Shown: positions 54,826-63,571, counted from the stretch's first letter. The stretch is DNA of 64,000 bases from Burkholderia pyrrocinia (GCF_003330765.1 NZ_CP024903.1:1-64000), one strand, 5' to 3'. A program made the numbers and translations. The notes: generated from the sequence alone by a model not told the origin.

Positions 54826-55518
54826 TCACATCGTGTGCGTGGCCGACTGCGCGAGCGTCAGCAGTTCGTCGAACTGCGTGATCAGCTCGAAGCACAGCAG
54901 GAACGCGAGCGTATAGGCCGGCGCGGGAAAGCGCCGGATCATCGCCAGCACCTGCGGCGCGAAGCGCGACCGGATCGCGTCGCGCGTCAGCAGCCATGCG
55001 ATCGCGATGCCGATCGCGGCGCCCGCGATCAGGTCGGTCGGATAGTGGAAGCCGAGATACGCGCGCGGCAGGCAGATGAACACGGCGGCATACAGCAGCG
55101 CGAACACGCCAACGCGGCGCGCGATGATGAAGATGCCGGCCGCGATCGCCATCCACAGCATCGCGTGATCGCTCGGAAACGAACTCCATGCCTGCAGCGT
55201 GGCCGCGCGCAGTCCTGCCGACGGGAAGTGCAGGTGCAGGTCGGGGTTGTAGATCGGCCGCACGCGGAACGGCAGCACCTGGGCGAGCAGCCGGCCGAAC
55301 GCGAGCGCGACGAGCCCGCTCGCGACCGTCGCGACGACCAGTTCGCGCTGCCGCTCGCGGTTCGGGCCCGGCTGGAACCACAGCCAGCACAGCACGGGTA
55401 TGAGCACGAAGCCCTTGAATGTGTACAGGCCCGCGATTACGCGGATCGCGTGATTCATCAGCGGGCCGAACGTCAAGTGGGTGAGGAAGATCTGGATTGT
55501 GGTGTCGAAATTGTTCAT
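54826..55518 (-). CDS. PAP2-family membrane phosphatase (BcrC-like)
   Basis: A 230-residue inner-membrane protein with about six helices. The PAP2 catalytic motifs are FRVRP, FPSDHAMLW (PSDH, as in BcrC-type undecaprenyl-pyrophosphate phosphatases rather than PSGH) and RAYLGFHYPTDLIAG (R-x5-H-x3-D). It probably dephosphorylates undecaprenyl pyrophosphate or a related lipid phosphate. Confidence 0.88.
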   Translation of the reverse strand: MNNFDTTIQIFLTHLTFGPLMNHAIRVIAGLYTFKGFVLIPVLCWLWFQPGPNRERQRELVVATVASGLVALAFGRLLAQVLPFRVRPIYNPDLHLHFPSAGLRAATLQAWSSFPSDHAMLWMAIAAGIFIIARRVGVFALLYAAVFICLPRAYLGFHYPTDLIAGAAIGIAIAWLLTRDAIRSRFAPQVLAMIRRFPAPAYTLAFLLCFELITQFDELLTLAQSATHTM

Positions 55519-55883
55519 GTTCTGTGACCCCGGCGGACGCGCAGCGCGTGGCGCGCGGCCGGCAGGATCAGGTAGCGCGCTCGTACCGGAGCGCAACGGG
55601 GGGCAAGTATGTCACCCGTTATTTCGAAGAAAATGCGAAAAAATACCGGGAATCCCCTGATAAAACGTGGCTGCGTGCCGGGGCCGGATGGGACAGGGCC
55701 GGGCGGCGGGGCACCGTCGAATCATCCGATGTTTGTGGGCCGATGCGGACGGCCACCGGGAAAATATTTGGTTGAACTGGACAATTCGGCAGGCTGGTGC
55801 GGACCTTGCACCGGATGAACGAATGCGGTGCAAAGTCCGCTCGAATCTGCCGGGCCGCGCGGCGCGCTGCATGCGCCGATCGA

Positions 55884-55925
55884 AAATAAAAGAAAAGGCG
55901 GGCAAGCCCTGTGAGCCTTCCCGCC
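55884..55925 (-). terminator. Rho-independent terminator on the minus strand
   Basis: On the minus strand GGCGGGAAG pairs with CTTGCCCGCC across a short loop (one bulge), followed by TTTTCTTTTATTTTC. It probably ends the transcript of the isomerase gene at 56108-56746 or of the small frame before it. Confidence 0.75.
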
Positions 55926-55946
55926 CTGGCTGCGCGATGCCGAATT

Positions 55947-56087
55947 TCAGTTGCGCCAGATCCGCACGGCGAGCGCGGCCAGCGACTTCGCGACGGCCAG
56001 CGCGGTCACCGCATTCCAGCCCAGTTGCGCGAGCAACAAACAGGCTGGCAGAGCGCCTTGCGCGCGGCCAACTCGTCCACCTCGCAC
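55947..56087 (-). CDS. Possible small protein, 46 aa (doubtful)
   Basis: A minus-strand frame starting with GTG at 56087 reads LPACLLLAQLGWNAVTALAV then AKSLAALAVRIWRN, one hydrophobic helix with a basic end, directly before a clear minus-strand terminator. There is no convincing ribosome-binding site. It might be a small membrane protein or the tail of a decayed gene. Confidence 0.25.
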   Translation of the reverse strand: MRGGRVGRAQGALPACLLLAQLGWNAVTALAVAKSLAALAVRIWRN

Positions 56088-56107
56088 CCGCGTGGCAGGC
56101 CGCGCCG

Positions 56108-56746
56108 TCAGCCCCTCCGGATCCCTTCGGGCAGCACGCTGATGCGGCGCACCTCGGGTGAGTCGAGCCACGCGTGCGACGTGGCGCAGTCGACGAACAT
56201 GCCGGTCGCATCCTCGCCCCAGAACAGGTCGCCGTCGAGTTCGAAGGTCGGCACGCCGAACACGCCGTGCGCGATCGCGAGATCCGTGTTCGCGCGCAGC
56301 GCGTCCTTCACCGGCTGTGCTTCGACGGCCGTCACGCCTTCCGGAAAGCCGACGGCTTCGCACAATGCGGCGAAGCCTTCCGGCGTCGACACGTCATGGC
56401 CGTCGCGCCAGATATGCCGGAAGATCCGCCGGATCGCGTCGGGCGAGCTGCCCATCGCGATCGCGAGGCGCAGCGGCTTGATCGGGTTGAACGGGTGCGC
56501 GGGCGGCATCCGGTAGGCAATGCCGAGCTTGTCCGCGCGGTATTGCGCGTGGCGATAGGTAAAGAGGCGTTTTGCCGGGATCTCCGCCGGCGCTTTCTGG
56601 CCCCAGTGCGCGAGCAGCGCGCCGAGCACGATCGGCTTCGGTTCGAAGGCCGCGGCGGGCGGCAACGCGTCGAACTGTTCCTGCTGCAGGTAGGCGAACG
56701 GCGAAACGAAATCGAAATACCAGGTGGCGGTGCGCGTGGCGCTCAT
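56108..56746 (-). CDS. DsbA-fold 2-hydroxychromene-2-carboxylate isomerase family protein
   Basis: A 212-residue protein of the DsbA/kappa-GST fold. The opening WYFDFVSPFAYLQQEQFDAL replaces the CxxC of DsbA with S-P-F-A-Y as in the isomerase subfamily, and the last part FGVPTFELDGDLFWGEDATG contains the cis-proline loop. Family members use glutathione to isomerise ring-opened aromatics in naphthalene-type pathways, but no such pathway is nearby. Alone in the locus. Confidence 0.88.
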   Translation of the reverse strand: MSATRTATWYFDFVSPFAYLQQEQFDALPPAAAFEPKPIVLGALLAHWGQKAPAEIPAKRLFTYRHAQYRADKLGIAYRMPPAHPFNPIKPLRLAIAMGSSPDAIRRIFRHIWRDGHDVSTPEGFAALCEAVGFPEGVTAVEAQPVKDALRANTDLAIAHGVFGVPTFELDGDLFWGEDATGMFVDCATSHAWLDSPEVRRISVLPEGIRRG

Positions 56747-56861
56747 GGCGAGAGTTTCCTCGTGCGGGTCCGGATGGATCGGGTGAGGGCCAGTGTCGCA
56801 CGCGGCGGCGTTTCGCGCTGCCGTACCGCATTCCCGCTGCCGGCGCGAACGGCCACGGTCG

Positions 56862-57338
56862 CTACCCGGCCTCCACCAGCGCCGCGAGCTTCTCCAGCGC
56901 CATGCGCCAGCCGGTCTCGTTGTCGGCGGCCGGCACGCCGGGCGGCACCCCGTCGTGCACGGCGTCCACGCGCGTGCCGCCCGCTTCGTCGGACAGCGTG
57001 ATCGTGATCGTCATTGCGCCGCGCAGCATCGGATCGTCGGTCTCGAACACGTCGATCTCGACGATCTGCTCGTCCGGCACGAGCGTGACGAAGCGGCCGT
57101 GATAGGTATCGGTGTGCGCCGTGGTCTTGCCGGCGCCGGCCGACGGTGCGTCGTAGCTCAGCGAGACGCGCAGCGCGCCGCCTTCGCGTGCATCGTACGC
57201 ATGCACGCGGCACGTCATGCCGTCGGGCACCTTCCATTGCTCGACCGCGTGCGGGTCGAGCAGCGCGCGGTAGACGCGCCCGCGCGGTGCGTTCAGGTGC
57301 CGGCTGACCCGGGTCGAATGCGTGTGCGTGTGCAACAT
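56862..57338 (-). CDS. SRPBCC (AHSA1-like) protein
   Basis: A 158-residue START/Bet-v-1-like protein: opening STRVSRHLNAPRGRVYRALL, a central MTITITLSDEAGGTRVDAVH and C-terminal helix WRMALEKLAALVEAG. Ligand-binding role unknown. It follows a similar gene at 57454 on the same strand (115-bp gap) and an ArsR gene. Confidence 0.88.
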   Translation of the reverse strand: MLHTHTHSTRVSRHLNAPRGRVYRALLDPHAVEQWKVPDGMTCRVHAYDAREGGALRVSLSYDAPSAGAGKTTAHTDTYHGRFVTLVPDEQIVEIDVFETDDPMLRGAMTITITLSDEAGGTRVDAVHDGVPPGVPAADNETGWRMALEKLAALVEAG

Positions 57339-57453
57339 GTCGCCTCCCGCGGAGCGCGCGCGACGGCGCCCGCTGGATGCCGACGGGCCGTCATGGTTCC
57401 TTCAGGAATCGTAGGCGCGGGCGCGGCGGCATGCAATCACGGTGCACCCGCGT

Positions 57454-57939
57454 TCAGCGCAGCGCGGCCGCGAATTCGTCGAGCTGCGTGATGCAGGTGT
57501 TCCAGCCTTCGAAGAAGCCGAGCGCTTCGTGACGCTCGCGCGTCGCGGCATCGGGGTGCATCACGCGCGCCTCGTAGCGGCTGCCCGCATCGTCGTCGGC
57601 CATCGTGATGATCGCCGTGAAGCCCATCCACGGCACCTGCGGCCGCCAGCCGCCCGTGAGCATCGACGTGAACGCAATGCGCGATTCGGGCACGATTTCG
57701 ACGAAGCAGCCGGGATTGTCGCTGGTGCCGCCATCGGGGCCGCGCATATACGTGTGGAAGGCGCCGCCCGGCCGCAGGTCGAACGCGCGCACCTCGGTGG
57801 TCCATGGCTTGGGGCACCACCATTCCTTCAGCAATTCGGGGTCGGTCCAGGCACGCCACAGCGCCTGGCGCGGTGCGCGCAGCGTGCGCGTGATGACGAG
57901 ATCGTGGGCTTCAGCGGGTTCGACGCGGCTTGCTGACAT
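57454..57939 (-). CDS. SRPBCC (AHSA1-like) protein
   Basis: A 161-residue AHSA1-type protein: DLVITRTLRAPRQALWRAWT, then WWCPKPWTTEVRAFDLRPGG and C-terminal helix FFEGWNTCITQLDEFAAAL. AGGAG about 7 bases before the start supports ATG 57939; the start lies inside the end of the ArsR gene (29-bp overlap), so the two are translationally coupled. Its companion regulator suggests inducible expression. Confidence 0.9.
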   Translation of the reverse strand: MSASRVEPAEAHDLVITRTLRAPRQALWRAWTDPELLKEWWCPKPWTTEVRAFDLRPGGAFHTYMRGPDGGTSDNPGCFVEIVPESRIAFTSMLTGGWRPQVPWMGFTAIITMADDDAGSRYEARVMHPDAATRERHEALGFFEGWNTCITQLDEFAAALR

Positions 57940-58276
57940 CTTGCTTCTCCTGGTGACGGCGTTCGACGAATTCGACAAGACGATCGGATCGCGCTTCCCA
58001 CAGCGCGCGCTGCGCGGCGAGCCATGCTTCGGCCTCGGTCAGCCGGCTGCCGACCAGCGCGCACGTGCGCGAGCGGCCGGTTTTCCGGGTCTGGACGAGG
58101 CCGCTGCGCTCGAGCACGGCGACATGCTTCATGAACGACGGCAGCGCCATGTCGAACGGCGCGGCCAGCGCGGAGACGGTCCGCTCGCCCTGGCCGAGCG
58201 CGCTGACGATCGCGCAGCGCGTCGGATCGGCGAGGGCGTGGAATACGTCGCTGATGCCGGGTTGAAAGTTAGCCAT
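57911..58276 (-). CDS. ArsR-family transcriptional regulator
   Basis: A 121-residue winged-helix repressor (VFHALADPTRCAIVSALGQG, FDMALPSFMKHVAVLERSGL). It lacks the cysteine pairs of metal-sensing ArsR proteins; the only cysteines are in TRCAIV and RTCALV, so an organic ligand is more likely. It overlaps the downstream SRPBCC gene. Pairing of ArsR with AHSA1-type proteins is a common arrangement. ATG 58276. Confidence 0.9.
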   Translation of the reverse strand: MANFQPGISDVFHALADPTRCAIVSALGQGERTVSALAAPFDMALPSFMKHVAVLERSGLVQTRKTGRSRTCALVGSRLTEAEAWLAAQRALWEARSDRLVEFVERRHQEKQDVSKPRRTR

Positions 58277-58468
58277 GCGGCTAAGTATAGGCGATGCAGC
58301 GGGAATTTTCGTCGCGTAGGATGATGGGGCGGTAACGCGTGCCGACCGGGCGTCGCGTTGCCGGCCGCCTGCCGCCGTTGCGCGAGCCGCGACGATCCGC
58401 CGGCGTTCTTTCCGATCCGGGCGCATGCCGAACCGACGTGCGCGGCCCGACTGACTACCGGAGTTGGC

Positions 58469-58999
58469 ATGACCGAACCTGTTACCGTCCGCCGCGTCGG
58501 CGCGAGCGATGCGAGAGCCTGTGTCGACGCGCTGGCCGACGTGCTGATCGACTGCGTCGAGGGCGGCGCGTCCGTCAGCTTCATGTTGCCGATCGGGCGG
58601 CCGACTGCCGTCGCGTTCTGGTCGCGCGTGGCCGATGGCGTGGGGAACGGCGAGCGCATCCTGCTCGTCGCCGAGGACGCGGCCGGCCGGATCGTCGGCA
58701 CCGTGCAGGTCGTGACCGGGCAGCCCGAGAACCAGCCGCATCGCGCGGATATCGCGAAGATGCTCGTGTCGCGGCACGCGCGTCGGCAGGGCGTGGCCGC
58801 GCACCTGATGGCGGCGGCCGACGCGGCCGCGCGCGACGCCGGCAAGACCGTTCTCGTGCTCGACACCGTGACGGGCGGCGACGCCGAGCGGCTGTACGAG
58901 CGGGCCGGCTGGCAGAGTGTCGGGGTCGTGCCGAACTATGCGCTGATGCCCGACGGCGCGCTGTGCGCAACGACGTTCTTCCACAAGCAGCTCGCGTAG
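58469..58999 (+). CDS. GNAT-family N-acetyltransferase
   Basis: A 176-residue acetyltransferase with the acetyl-CoA loop LVSRHARRQGVAAHLMAAAD (R/QxxGxA) and the closing GGDAERLYERAGWQSVGVVP. The sequence resembles acetyltransferases that acetylate small amines; substrate unknown. CGGAG before ATG 58469 supports the start. Divergent from the ArsR gene. Confidence 0.9.
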   Translation: MTEPVTVRRVGASDARACVDALADVLIDCVEGGASVSFMLPIGRPTAVAFWSRVADGVGNGERILLVAEDAAGRIVGTVQVVTGQPENQPHRADIAKMLVSRHARRQGVAAHLMAAADAAARDAGKTVLVLDTVTGGDAERLYERAGWQSVGVVPNYALMPDGALCATTFFHKQLA

Positions 59000-59033
59000 C
59001 GGCGCGTGTCCGCGTCGCTCATCGGCATCCGCC

Positions 59034-59186
59034 ATGCATCCCGTCGCCCCGGCTCTCGTGTTCACCACGCTCGCGGCCGGTGTCGTCGCGTTGTTCGCGC
59101 CTGCGCTGCTCGCGGCCGCCTGGCGACGCCGCACGCAGGTGCCGCACGCAGGCGCCGGCGCCGCACGCACCGGGCGCGCCGCGTGA
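59034..59186 (+). CDS. Small hydrophobic protein, 50 aa
   Basis: ATG 59034 opens a 50-residue frame with a single hydrophobic helix (LVFTTLAAGVVALFAPALLA) followed by AAWRRRTQVPHAG, an orientation signal for an inner-membrane helix with a basic cytoplasmic tail. It follows the acetyltransferase gene by 34 bp and could be co-transcribed; a good ribosome-binding site is not visible. Not recognised. Confidence 0.45.
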   Translation: MHPVAPALVFTTLAAGVVALFAPALLAAAWRRRTQVPHAGAGAARTGRAA

Positions 59187-59368
59187 CGCGCGTCGCCCGT
59201 TCGGGATGGCCGATCGTGACGGCGAGCGCGGGGACGTTTCTCCGGTCGCGCCGAGCGCCGCCCGGCGGCCGGCAGTCGGGCGGAAAGAAAAGCAGGGCCG
59301 GCATCCTCGCCGGTCCGATATATTCACGCGGGAAGACTCCAACGGAACGCCACGGAACCGCCGCCTCG

Positions 59369-59947
59369 ATGAAACGCTCCCACGTCGCTTTCGCCCTCAC
59401 GGGCCTGCTCGTCGCGCTGCCGATTGCCGCGTATGCGCTCGTCAAGCCGCTGCGTGTCGTCGCGCCCGCGCTGATACCCGGCGTGTCCTGCCCGAGCGCC
59501 GATATCTGCACGGACGATATAGCGAAGCTCGGCGACGCGCAGCAACTCTATCGCGACGGCTATGCGCGCGCGGCGGCGGCCGTTGGTGCGTTCCGGGATG
59601 CGCCGCGCGTCGTGTTCTGTTCGACGCGCGCGTGCGCCGACGCATTCGGCCTCGGCGCACGTGCGGCGCTGACGCTCGGCAATTTCGGCGTGGTCGTGGC
59701 GCCGCGCGGCTGGCAGACCTACTTTCTCGCGCACGAGCTGATCCATCATCGTCAGGCCGAGGTGCTCGGCAACCTGGCCGTCGTGACCAAGCCGCGATGG
59801 CTGATCGAAGGGATGGCGTATTCGCTCAGCGAAGATCCGCGCCATCCGCTGACGGAGCCGTTCGAAGCGTGGCGCATGCGTTTTGACGCGTGGCATGCGG
59901 CGCTGGGCGGGCAGCCGTTGTGGGATGCCGCGCGGGCGGTCGAATAG
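59369..59947 (+). CDS. Hypothetical exported protein with HExxH motif
   Basis: A 192-residue protein. The N-terminus has a membrane or signal helix (HVAFALTGLLVALPIAAYAL). The motif HELIHHRQAEVLGNLAVV carries HExxH with an acidic residue further on (PRWLIEGMAYSL, a typical third-ligand glutamate of gluzincins), so it may be a small zinc metallopeptidase. Two cysteine pairs (SCPSADICTD; VVFCSTRACAD) suggest disulfides in the periplasm. No close family recognised. Confidence 0.78.
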   Translation: MKRSHVAFALTGLLVALPIAAYALVKPLRVVAPALIPGVSCPSADICTDDIAKLGDAQQLYRDGYARAAAAVGAFRDAPRVVFCSTRACADAFGLGARAALTLGNFGVVVAPRGWQTYFLAHELIHHRQAEVLGNLAVVTKPRWLIEGMAYSLSEDPRHPLTEPFEAWRMRFDAWHAALGGQPLWDAARAVE

Positions 59948-59980
59948 CGCGGGAGGGGCGGCGCGTCGCCGCGCGCGCCG

Positions 59981-60565
59981 TTACGCCGGCGCGACCGGAT
60001 CGGTGCGTTCGCCGGTGAGCGTGTGCCGTCCCGCCTCGAGGATCTCGTCGGCCAACATGGGATCGGCGCCGGCGATCGCGCGCGACAGCACGAGCGCCCC
60101 GACCATCTGGCTGAAGACTGCGATTGCGTCGCGCCGCGTTTGCGCCGGCGTCGCGCCTTCCGTTGCCACCATCCGTTCCAGCCGGTCGAGATAGGCGGCG
60201 AGGCCGTGCGCGTAGCACGCGCGTGCCGCATCGGTCAGCCGCGGCGCGTCGCCCGCGAAGCCGGACAGCGGGCACCCGGCCTCGACGTTGTCGCGATGCG
60301 CGGCCGACAGATAGGACGCCACCTGCGTGGCGAGACTGCCGGCGTTCGGCGAATCCGCGCGGTCCTGCATCGCCTTTTCCATCACCTCGGCGACCAGCGC
60401 ATCTTTCGACTTGAAGTGGTTGTAGAAGCCGCCCTGCGTGAAGCCGGCTTCCTTCATCAGCTCCGTCAGCCCCACGGCGTCGACGCCGCGCACCCGGAAC
60501 AGCCGTTCGGCGGCCACGACGATCGCGCTCCGGTTCTCTGCAGCCTGCTGTCTTGACACGCCCAT
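59981..60565 (-). CDS. TetR/AcrR-family transcriptional regulator
   Basis: A 194-residue TetR protein: helix-turn-helix at residues about 10-56 (AAERLFRVRGVDAVGLTELM, GGFYNHFKSKDALVAEVMEK) and a ligand-binding C-domain. GGGAGG six bases before ATG 60565 sets the start. It diverges from the SDR gene at 60861 across two matched 18-bp motifs and is its probable repressor. Confidence 0.93.
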   Translation of the reverse strand: MGVSRQQAAENRSAIVVAAERLFRVRGVDAVGLTELMKEAGFTQGGFYNHFKSKDALVAEVMEKAMQDRADSPNAGSLATQVASYLSAAHRDNVEAGCPLSGFAGDAPRLTDAARACYAHGLAAYLDRLERMVATEGATPAQTRRDAIAVFSQMVGALVLSRAIAGADPMLADEILEAGRHTLTGERTDPVAPA

Positions 60566-60607
60566 CGATCCCTCCCTGATTCTGCTGATCGCGTCGATTG
60601 AAAAACA

Positions 60608-60681
60608 CAATGGTGATCACAATTGACATGCTCGGGCGGCGCGAACACAATGCACCGCAAAGACAATGGTGATCGACATTG
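60608..60681. promoter_or_regulatory. Two TetR-type operators between the TetR and SDR genes
   Basis: CAATGGTGATCACAATTG (60608-60625) and CAATGGTGATCGACATTG (60664-60681) are near-identical 18-bp, mostly palindromic motifs, start to start 56 bp apart; both keep CAATGGTGATC at the left and ATTG or CATTG at the right. The first overlaps the region just upstream of the TetR gene, the second lies towards the SDR gene. The rest of the 295-bp gap shows nothing more. Confidence 0.8.
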
Positions 60682-60860
60682 ATATCGAGTGTAGCCGACT
60701 TGGCGGGCAGTGCGAAGCCGCGGCTGGAATACAGATGGAAGTCGGTCGCGGTCCTGGGTGCCGCAACGGTTCGGTATGCCATGGCAGCCTGGTTTTCCAC
60801 CGGATCTCACGCGCGCGGCGAGCCGGCGCGCATGCGATTCATCATGCAAAGGGACGGATC

Positions 60861-61565
60861 ATGAAGATCGAAGGTGCTGTTGTTTTCGTGACGGGCGCGA
60901 ACCGCGGGCTCGGGCTCGAGTTTGCGAAGCAGGCGCTCGCAAGAGGGGCGCGGAAGGTCTATGCGGCGGCGCGCGATCCGGCCACCGTGACGCTGCCGGG
61001 TGTCGTGCCCGTGAAGCTCGACGTGACCGATCCGGCGGCCGTCGCCGCGGCTGCCGACACGGCGCGCGACGTCACGCTGCTGATCAACAACGCCGGCATC
61101 GCGCGGTTCGGCAGCCTGACGGACGATGGCGCGCCCGACGCGTTGCGCGATCACTTCGAAACCAATGTGTTCGGGATGCTGGCGATGTCGCGGGCGTTTG
61201 CGGGGACCCTCGCCGGTCATGGCGGCGGCGCGATCCTGAACGTGCTGTCGGTCGCGAGCTGGGTGAACCGGCCGATCCTGTCGGGCTACGGCGTGTCCAA
61301 ATCGGCCGCGTGGGCGCTGACCAACGGGCTGCGCCATTCGCTGCGCGAGCAGCGCACGCAGGTCGTCGGGCTGCATGCGGGTTTCATCGATACCGACCTG
61401 ACGCGCGGCCTCGACGTGCCCAAGGCAACGCCGGCCGACGTCGTGCGTCAGGCCTACGAAGCAATCGAAGCGGGAGCGGAGGAAGTGTCGACCGACGAGT
61501 TCACGCGGCAGGTGAAGGCCACGCTGTCGGCGGGCGTCTATCTGGAAGAGCCGGCGCCGCGTTGA
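60861..61565 (+). CDS. SDR-family oxidoreductase
   Basis: A 234-residue classical SDR. TGANRGLG is the cofactor motif, NNAG the structural motif (LLINNAGIARFG), and the catalytic S (VLSVASWVN) and Y-x-x-x-K (YGVSK) are intact. Substrate unknown. AAGGGA before ATG 60861. Regulated by the divergent TetR protein. Converges with fabV. Confidence 0.93.
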   Translation: MKIEGAVVFVTGANRGLGLEFAKQALARGARKVYAAARDPATVTLPGVVPVKLDVTDPAAVAAAADTARDVTLLINNAGIARFGSLTDDGAPDALRDHFETNVFGMLAMSRAFAGTLAGHGGGAILNVLSVASWVNRPILSGYGVSKSAAWALTNGLRHSLREQRTQVVGLHAGFIDTDLTRGLDVPKATPADVVRQAYEAIEAGAEEVSTDEFTRQVKATLSAGVYLEEPAPR

Positions 61566-61583
61566 CGCCGCCGGCAAGGCGAA

Positions 61584-61614
61584 GCCGCCGCCCGCGCTGC
61601 GCGCGCGGCGGCGG
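61584..61614. terminator. GC-rich hairpin between convergent SDR and fabV genes
   Basis: CCGCCGCC pairs with GGCGGCGG across a GC-rich loop. There is no U-run on either strand, so it is only a possible terminator. Confidence 0.4.
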
Positions 61615-61623
61615 GCCGTGCCG

Positions 61624-62829
61624 TCAGGCCGTCGTGGTGTCGATGATGCCCGGGATCTTCACGTCCGGGTTCACGTCCGCTTCGTAGTCGACGCCGGCGA
61701 TCTCGAAGCCGAACAGCCGCAGGAACTCGGTCTTGTAGCCGGCGAAGTCGGTCAGCTCGTACAGGTTGTCGTTCGTGACCTGATCCCACAGCGCGACGAC
61801 CTTCGCCTGCACCTGCGGATCGAGTTCCTTGTAGTCCGCGCGCAGGCGGCCTGCTTCGTCGACGTGCGGCGTCGCGCCGTACAGGCTGTCCTTGAGGAGC
61901 CCGTACACCTGCTCGATGCAGCCTTCGTGCGTGCCGGTTTCCTTCATCACCTTGAACAGCAGCGACAGGTAGAGCGGCATCATCGGGATCGCCGAGCTGG
62001 CCTGCGTGACGACGGCCTTCAGCACCGACACGCGCGCATCGCCGCCGTGCGTGGCCAGCGTTTCGCGGATCGACAGCACCTTCTTGTCGAGATCCTTCTT
62101 CGCTTCGCCGATCGAGCCGTTCCAGTAGATGTCGTGCGTGATCTGCTCGCCGAGATACGTGAACGCGGTCGTCTTCGCGCCGTCGGCCAGCACGCCGGCT
62201 TCATGCAGCGCGTCGAGCCACATCTGCCAGTCCTCGCCGCCCATCACGGCGACGGTGCCGTCGATCTCTTCCTGCGTCGCCGGTTCGAGCGCGACGTCGC
62301 GGATCACTTCCTTGTCGGTGTCGAGGCCGCGGAACGTGACCGCCTTGCCGATCGGCTTGAGCGTCGAGCTGATGGTTTCGCCCGTCTTCGGATGCGTGCG
62401 GCGCGGTGCCGCGAGGCTGTAGACGACGAGATCGACCTTGCCGAGATCCTGCTTAATGGTGTCGATCGTGACCTGCTTGACCTTGTCGGAGAATGCGTCG
62501 CCGTTGATGCTGCGCGCATAGAGCCCCTTTTCCGCCGCGAATTTCTCGAACGCGGCGCTGTTGTACCAGCCGGCCGTGCCGGGCTTCGATTCGCTGCCGG
62601 CGCGCTCGAAGAACACGCCGAGCGTGTCCGCGCCCGAGCCGAATGCGGCCGAGATCCGGGCGGCGAGGCCGTAGCCGGTCGACGCGCCGATCACGAGCAC
62701 CTTTTTCGGGCCATTGGCGATCGGGCCGTGCGAAGTCACGTAGTCGATCTGTTCCTTGACGTTGGCTTCGCAGCCGACCGGATGAGTCGTCACGCAGATG
62801 AAGCCACGCACGCGCGGTTTGATGATCAT
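61624..62829 (-). CDS. fabV: Enoyl-ACP reductase FabV (trans-2-enoyl-CoA reductase)
   Basis: A 401-residue NADH-dependent reductase for the last step of fatty-acid elongation. The Y-x8-K catalytic pair is Y235 and K244 ([13 protein letters not shown]), the cofactor motif is [16 protein letters not shown], and the opening [20 protein letters not shown] is diagnostic. FabV is intrinsically resistant to triclosan. Full length. Divergent from the GbsR-type regulator at 62990. Confidence 0.97.
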   Translation of the reverse strand: MIIKPRVRGFICVTTHPVGCEANVKEQIDYVTSHGPIANGPKKVLVIGASTGYGLAARISAAFGSGADTLGVFFERAGSESKPGTAGWYNSAAFEKFAAEKGLYARSINGDAFSDKVKQVTIDTIKQDLGKVDLVVYSLAAPRRTHPKTGETISSTLKPIGKAVTFRGLDTDKEVIRDVALEPATQEEIDGTVAVMGGEDWQMWLDALHEAGVLADGAKTTAFTYLGEQITHDIYWNGSIGEAKKDLDKKVLSIRETLATHGGDARVSVLKAVVTQASSAIPMMPLYLSLLFKVMKETGTHEGCIEQVYGLLKDSLYGATPHVDEAGRLRADYKELDPQVQAKVVALWDQVTNDNLYELTDFAGYKTEFLRLFGFEIAGVDYEADVNPDVKIPGIIDTTTA

Positions 62830-62942
62830 GGAAACCTCTTGTCAGAAAGGCGGAAACGGCCTGAAATCGGAAAAATCCCGCGCATTGTAAAGGAAGCCGC
62901 CGATCGCGGGCGGGCGCGGCCGGAAGCTGCCGGATCGCCCGG

Positions 62943-62982
62943 TTATTTCTCTCTTGACAGAAATAACTGAAATGACTAAATT
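62943..62982 (+). promoter_or_regulatory. Promoter and operator of the GbsR-type regulator gene
   Basis: TTGACA (62954-62959) and TAAATT (62977-62982) are separated by 17 bp. An inverted repeat, TTATTTCT (62943-62950) and AGAAATAA (62959-62966), overlaps the -35 box, so a bound protein would block it. The 13-mer ACAGAAATAACTG in it recurs upstream of the next gene at 63583-63595. A start site near 62989 would make the message leaderless. Confidence 0.7.
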
Positions 62983-62989
62983 TCACGTC

Positions 62990-63523
62990 ATGGAACTCAC
63001 ACCGATTGCCGAACGATTCATTCTCCACTGGGGCGAAATGGGCTCGCGGTGGGGCGTCAACCGAACCGTCTCGCAGATCCACGCGCTGCTCTACCTGGCT
63101 GGCCGGCCGGTCGCGGCCGACGAGATCGCCGAGACGCTCAACGTCGCGCGCTCCAACGTCAGCACGAGCCTGAAGGAACTGCAGGCGTGGCGGCTTGCGA
63201 AGGTCGTGCATGTGCTGGGCGACCGCCGCGATCATTTCGAGACGTCGACCGACATCTGGGAACTGTTCAAGCTGATCGTCGAAGGGCGCCGGCAGCGCGA
63301 GATCGAGCCGACGCTTACGGTGTTGCGCGATTGCCTGACGAATCCCGAGATCGCCAACGAGAGCCGCGAGACCGAACAGCGCATCCGCGACACGCTGCAG
63401 TTCGTCGAGACGCTCACGACCTGGTCGGACGAGATGCTGCGACTCAAGCCCGATACGCTGATGAAGGCGCTCGGCATCGGCGCGAAGATCAGCCAGACGG
63501 TCAGGCGCAAGCCGTCGAAGTAA
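62990..63523 (+). CDS. GbsR/MarR-family transcriptional regulator
   Basis: A 177-residue winged-helix protein: opening LTPIAERFILHWGEMGSRWG, helix-turn-helix VAADEIAETLNVARSNVSTS and dimerisation helices towards LKPDTLMKALGIGAKISQTV. It matches the GbsR-like branch of MarR proteins. ATG 62990 is preferred because it matches the family start and the promoter above would start there; ATG 62972 and TTG 62954 are in frame. The operator shared with 63583-63595 suggests it controls itself and the next gene. Confidence 0.88.
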   Translation: MELTPIAERFILHWGEMGSRWGVNRTVSQIHALLYLAGRPVAADEIAETLNVARSNVSTSLKELQAWRLAKVVHVLGDRRDHFETSTDIWELFKLIVEGRRQREIEPTLTVLRDCLTNPEIANESRETEQRIRDTLQFVETLTTWSDEMLRLKPDTLMKALGIGAKISQTVRRKPSK

Positions 63524-63571
63524 GCGGTATGGGAAGTGCGGGCAGGCAGCCCGCATTTTTTGGGGTCGTTG

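Larger units (their letters stand above)
55519..56107. other. Intergenic stretch, possible gene remnant
   Basis: About 590 bp between the PAP2 gene and the DsbA-fold isomerase gene. It holds a minus-strand terminator at 55884-55925 and one doubtful small minus-strand frame (55947-56087). The rest is without a gene I can support. Confidence 0.45.
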
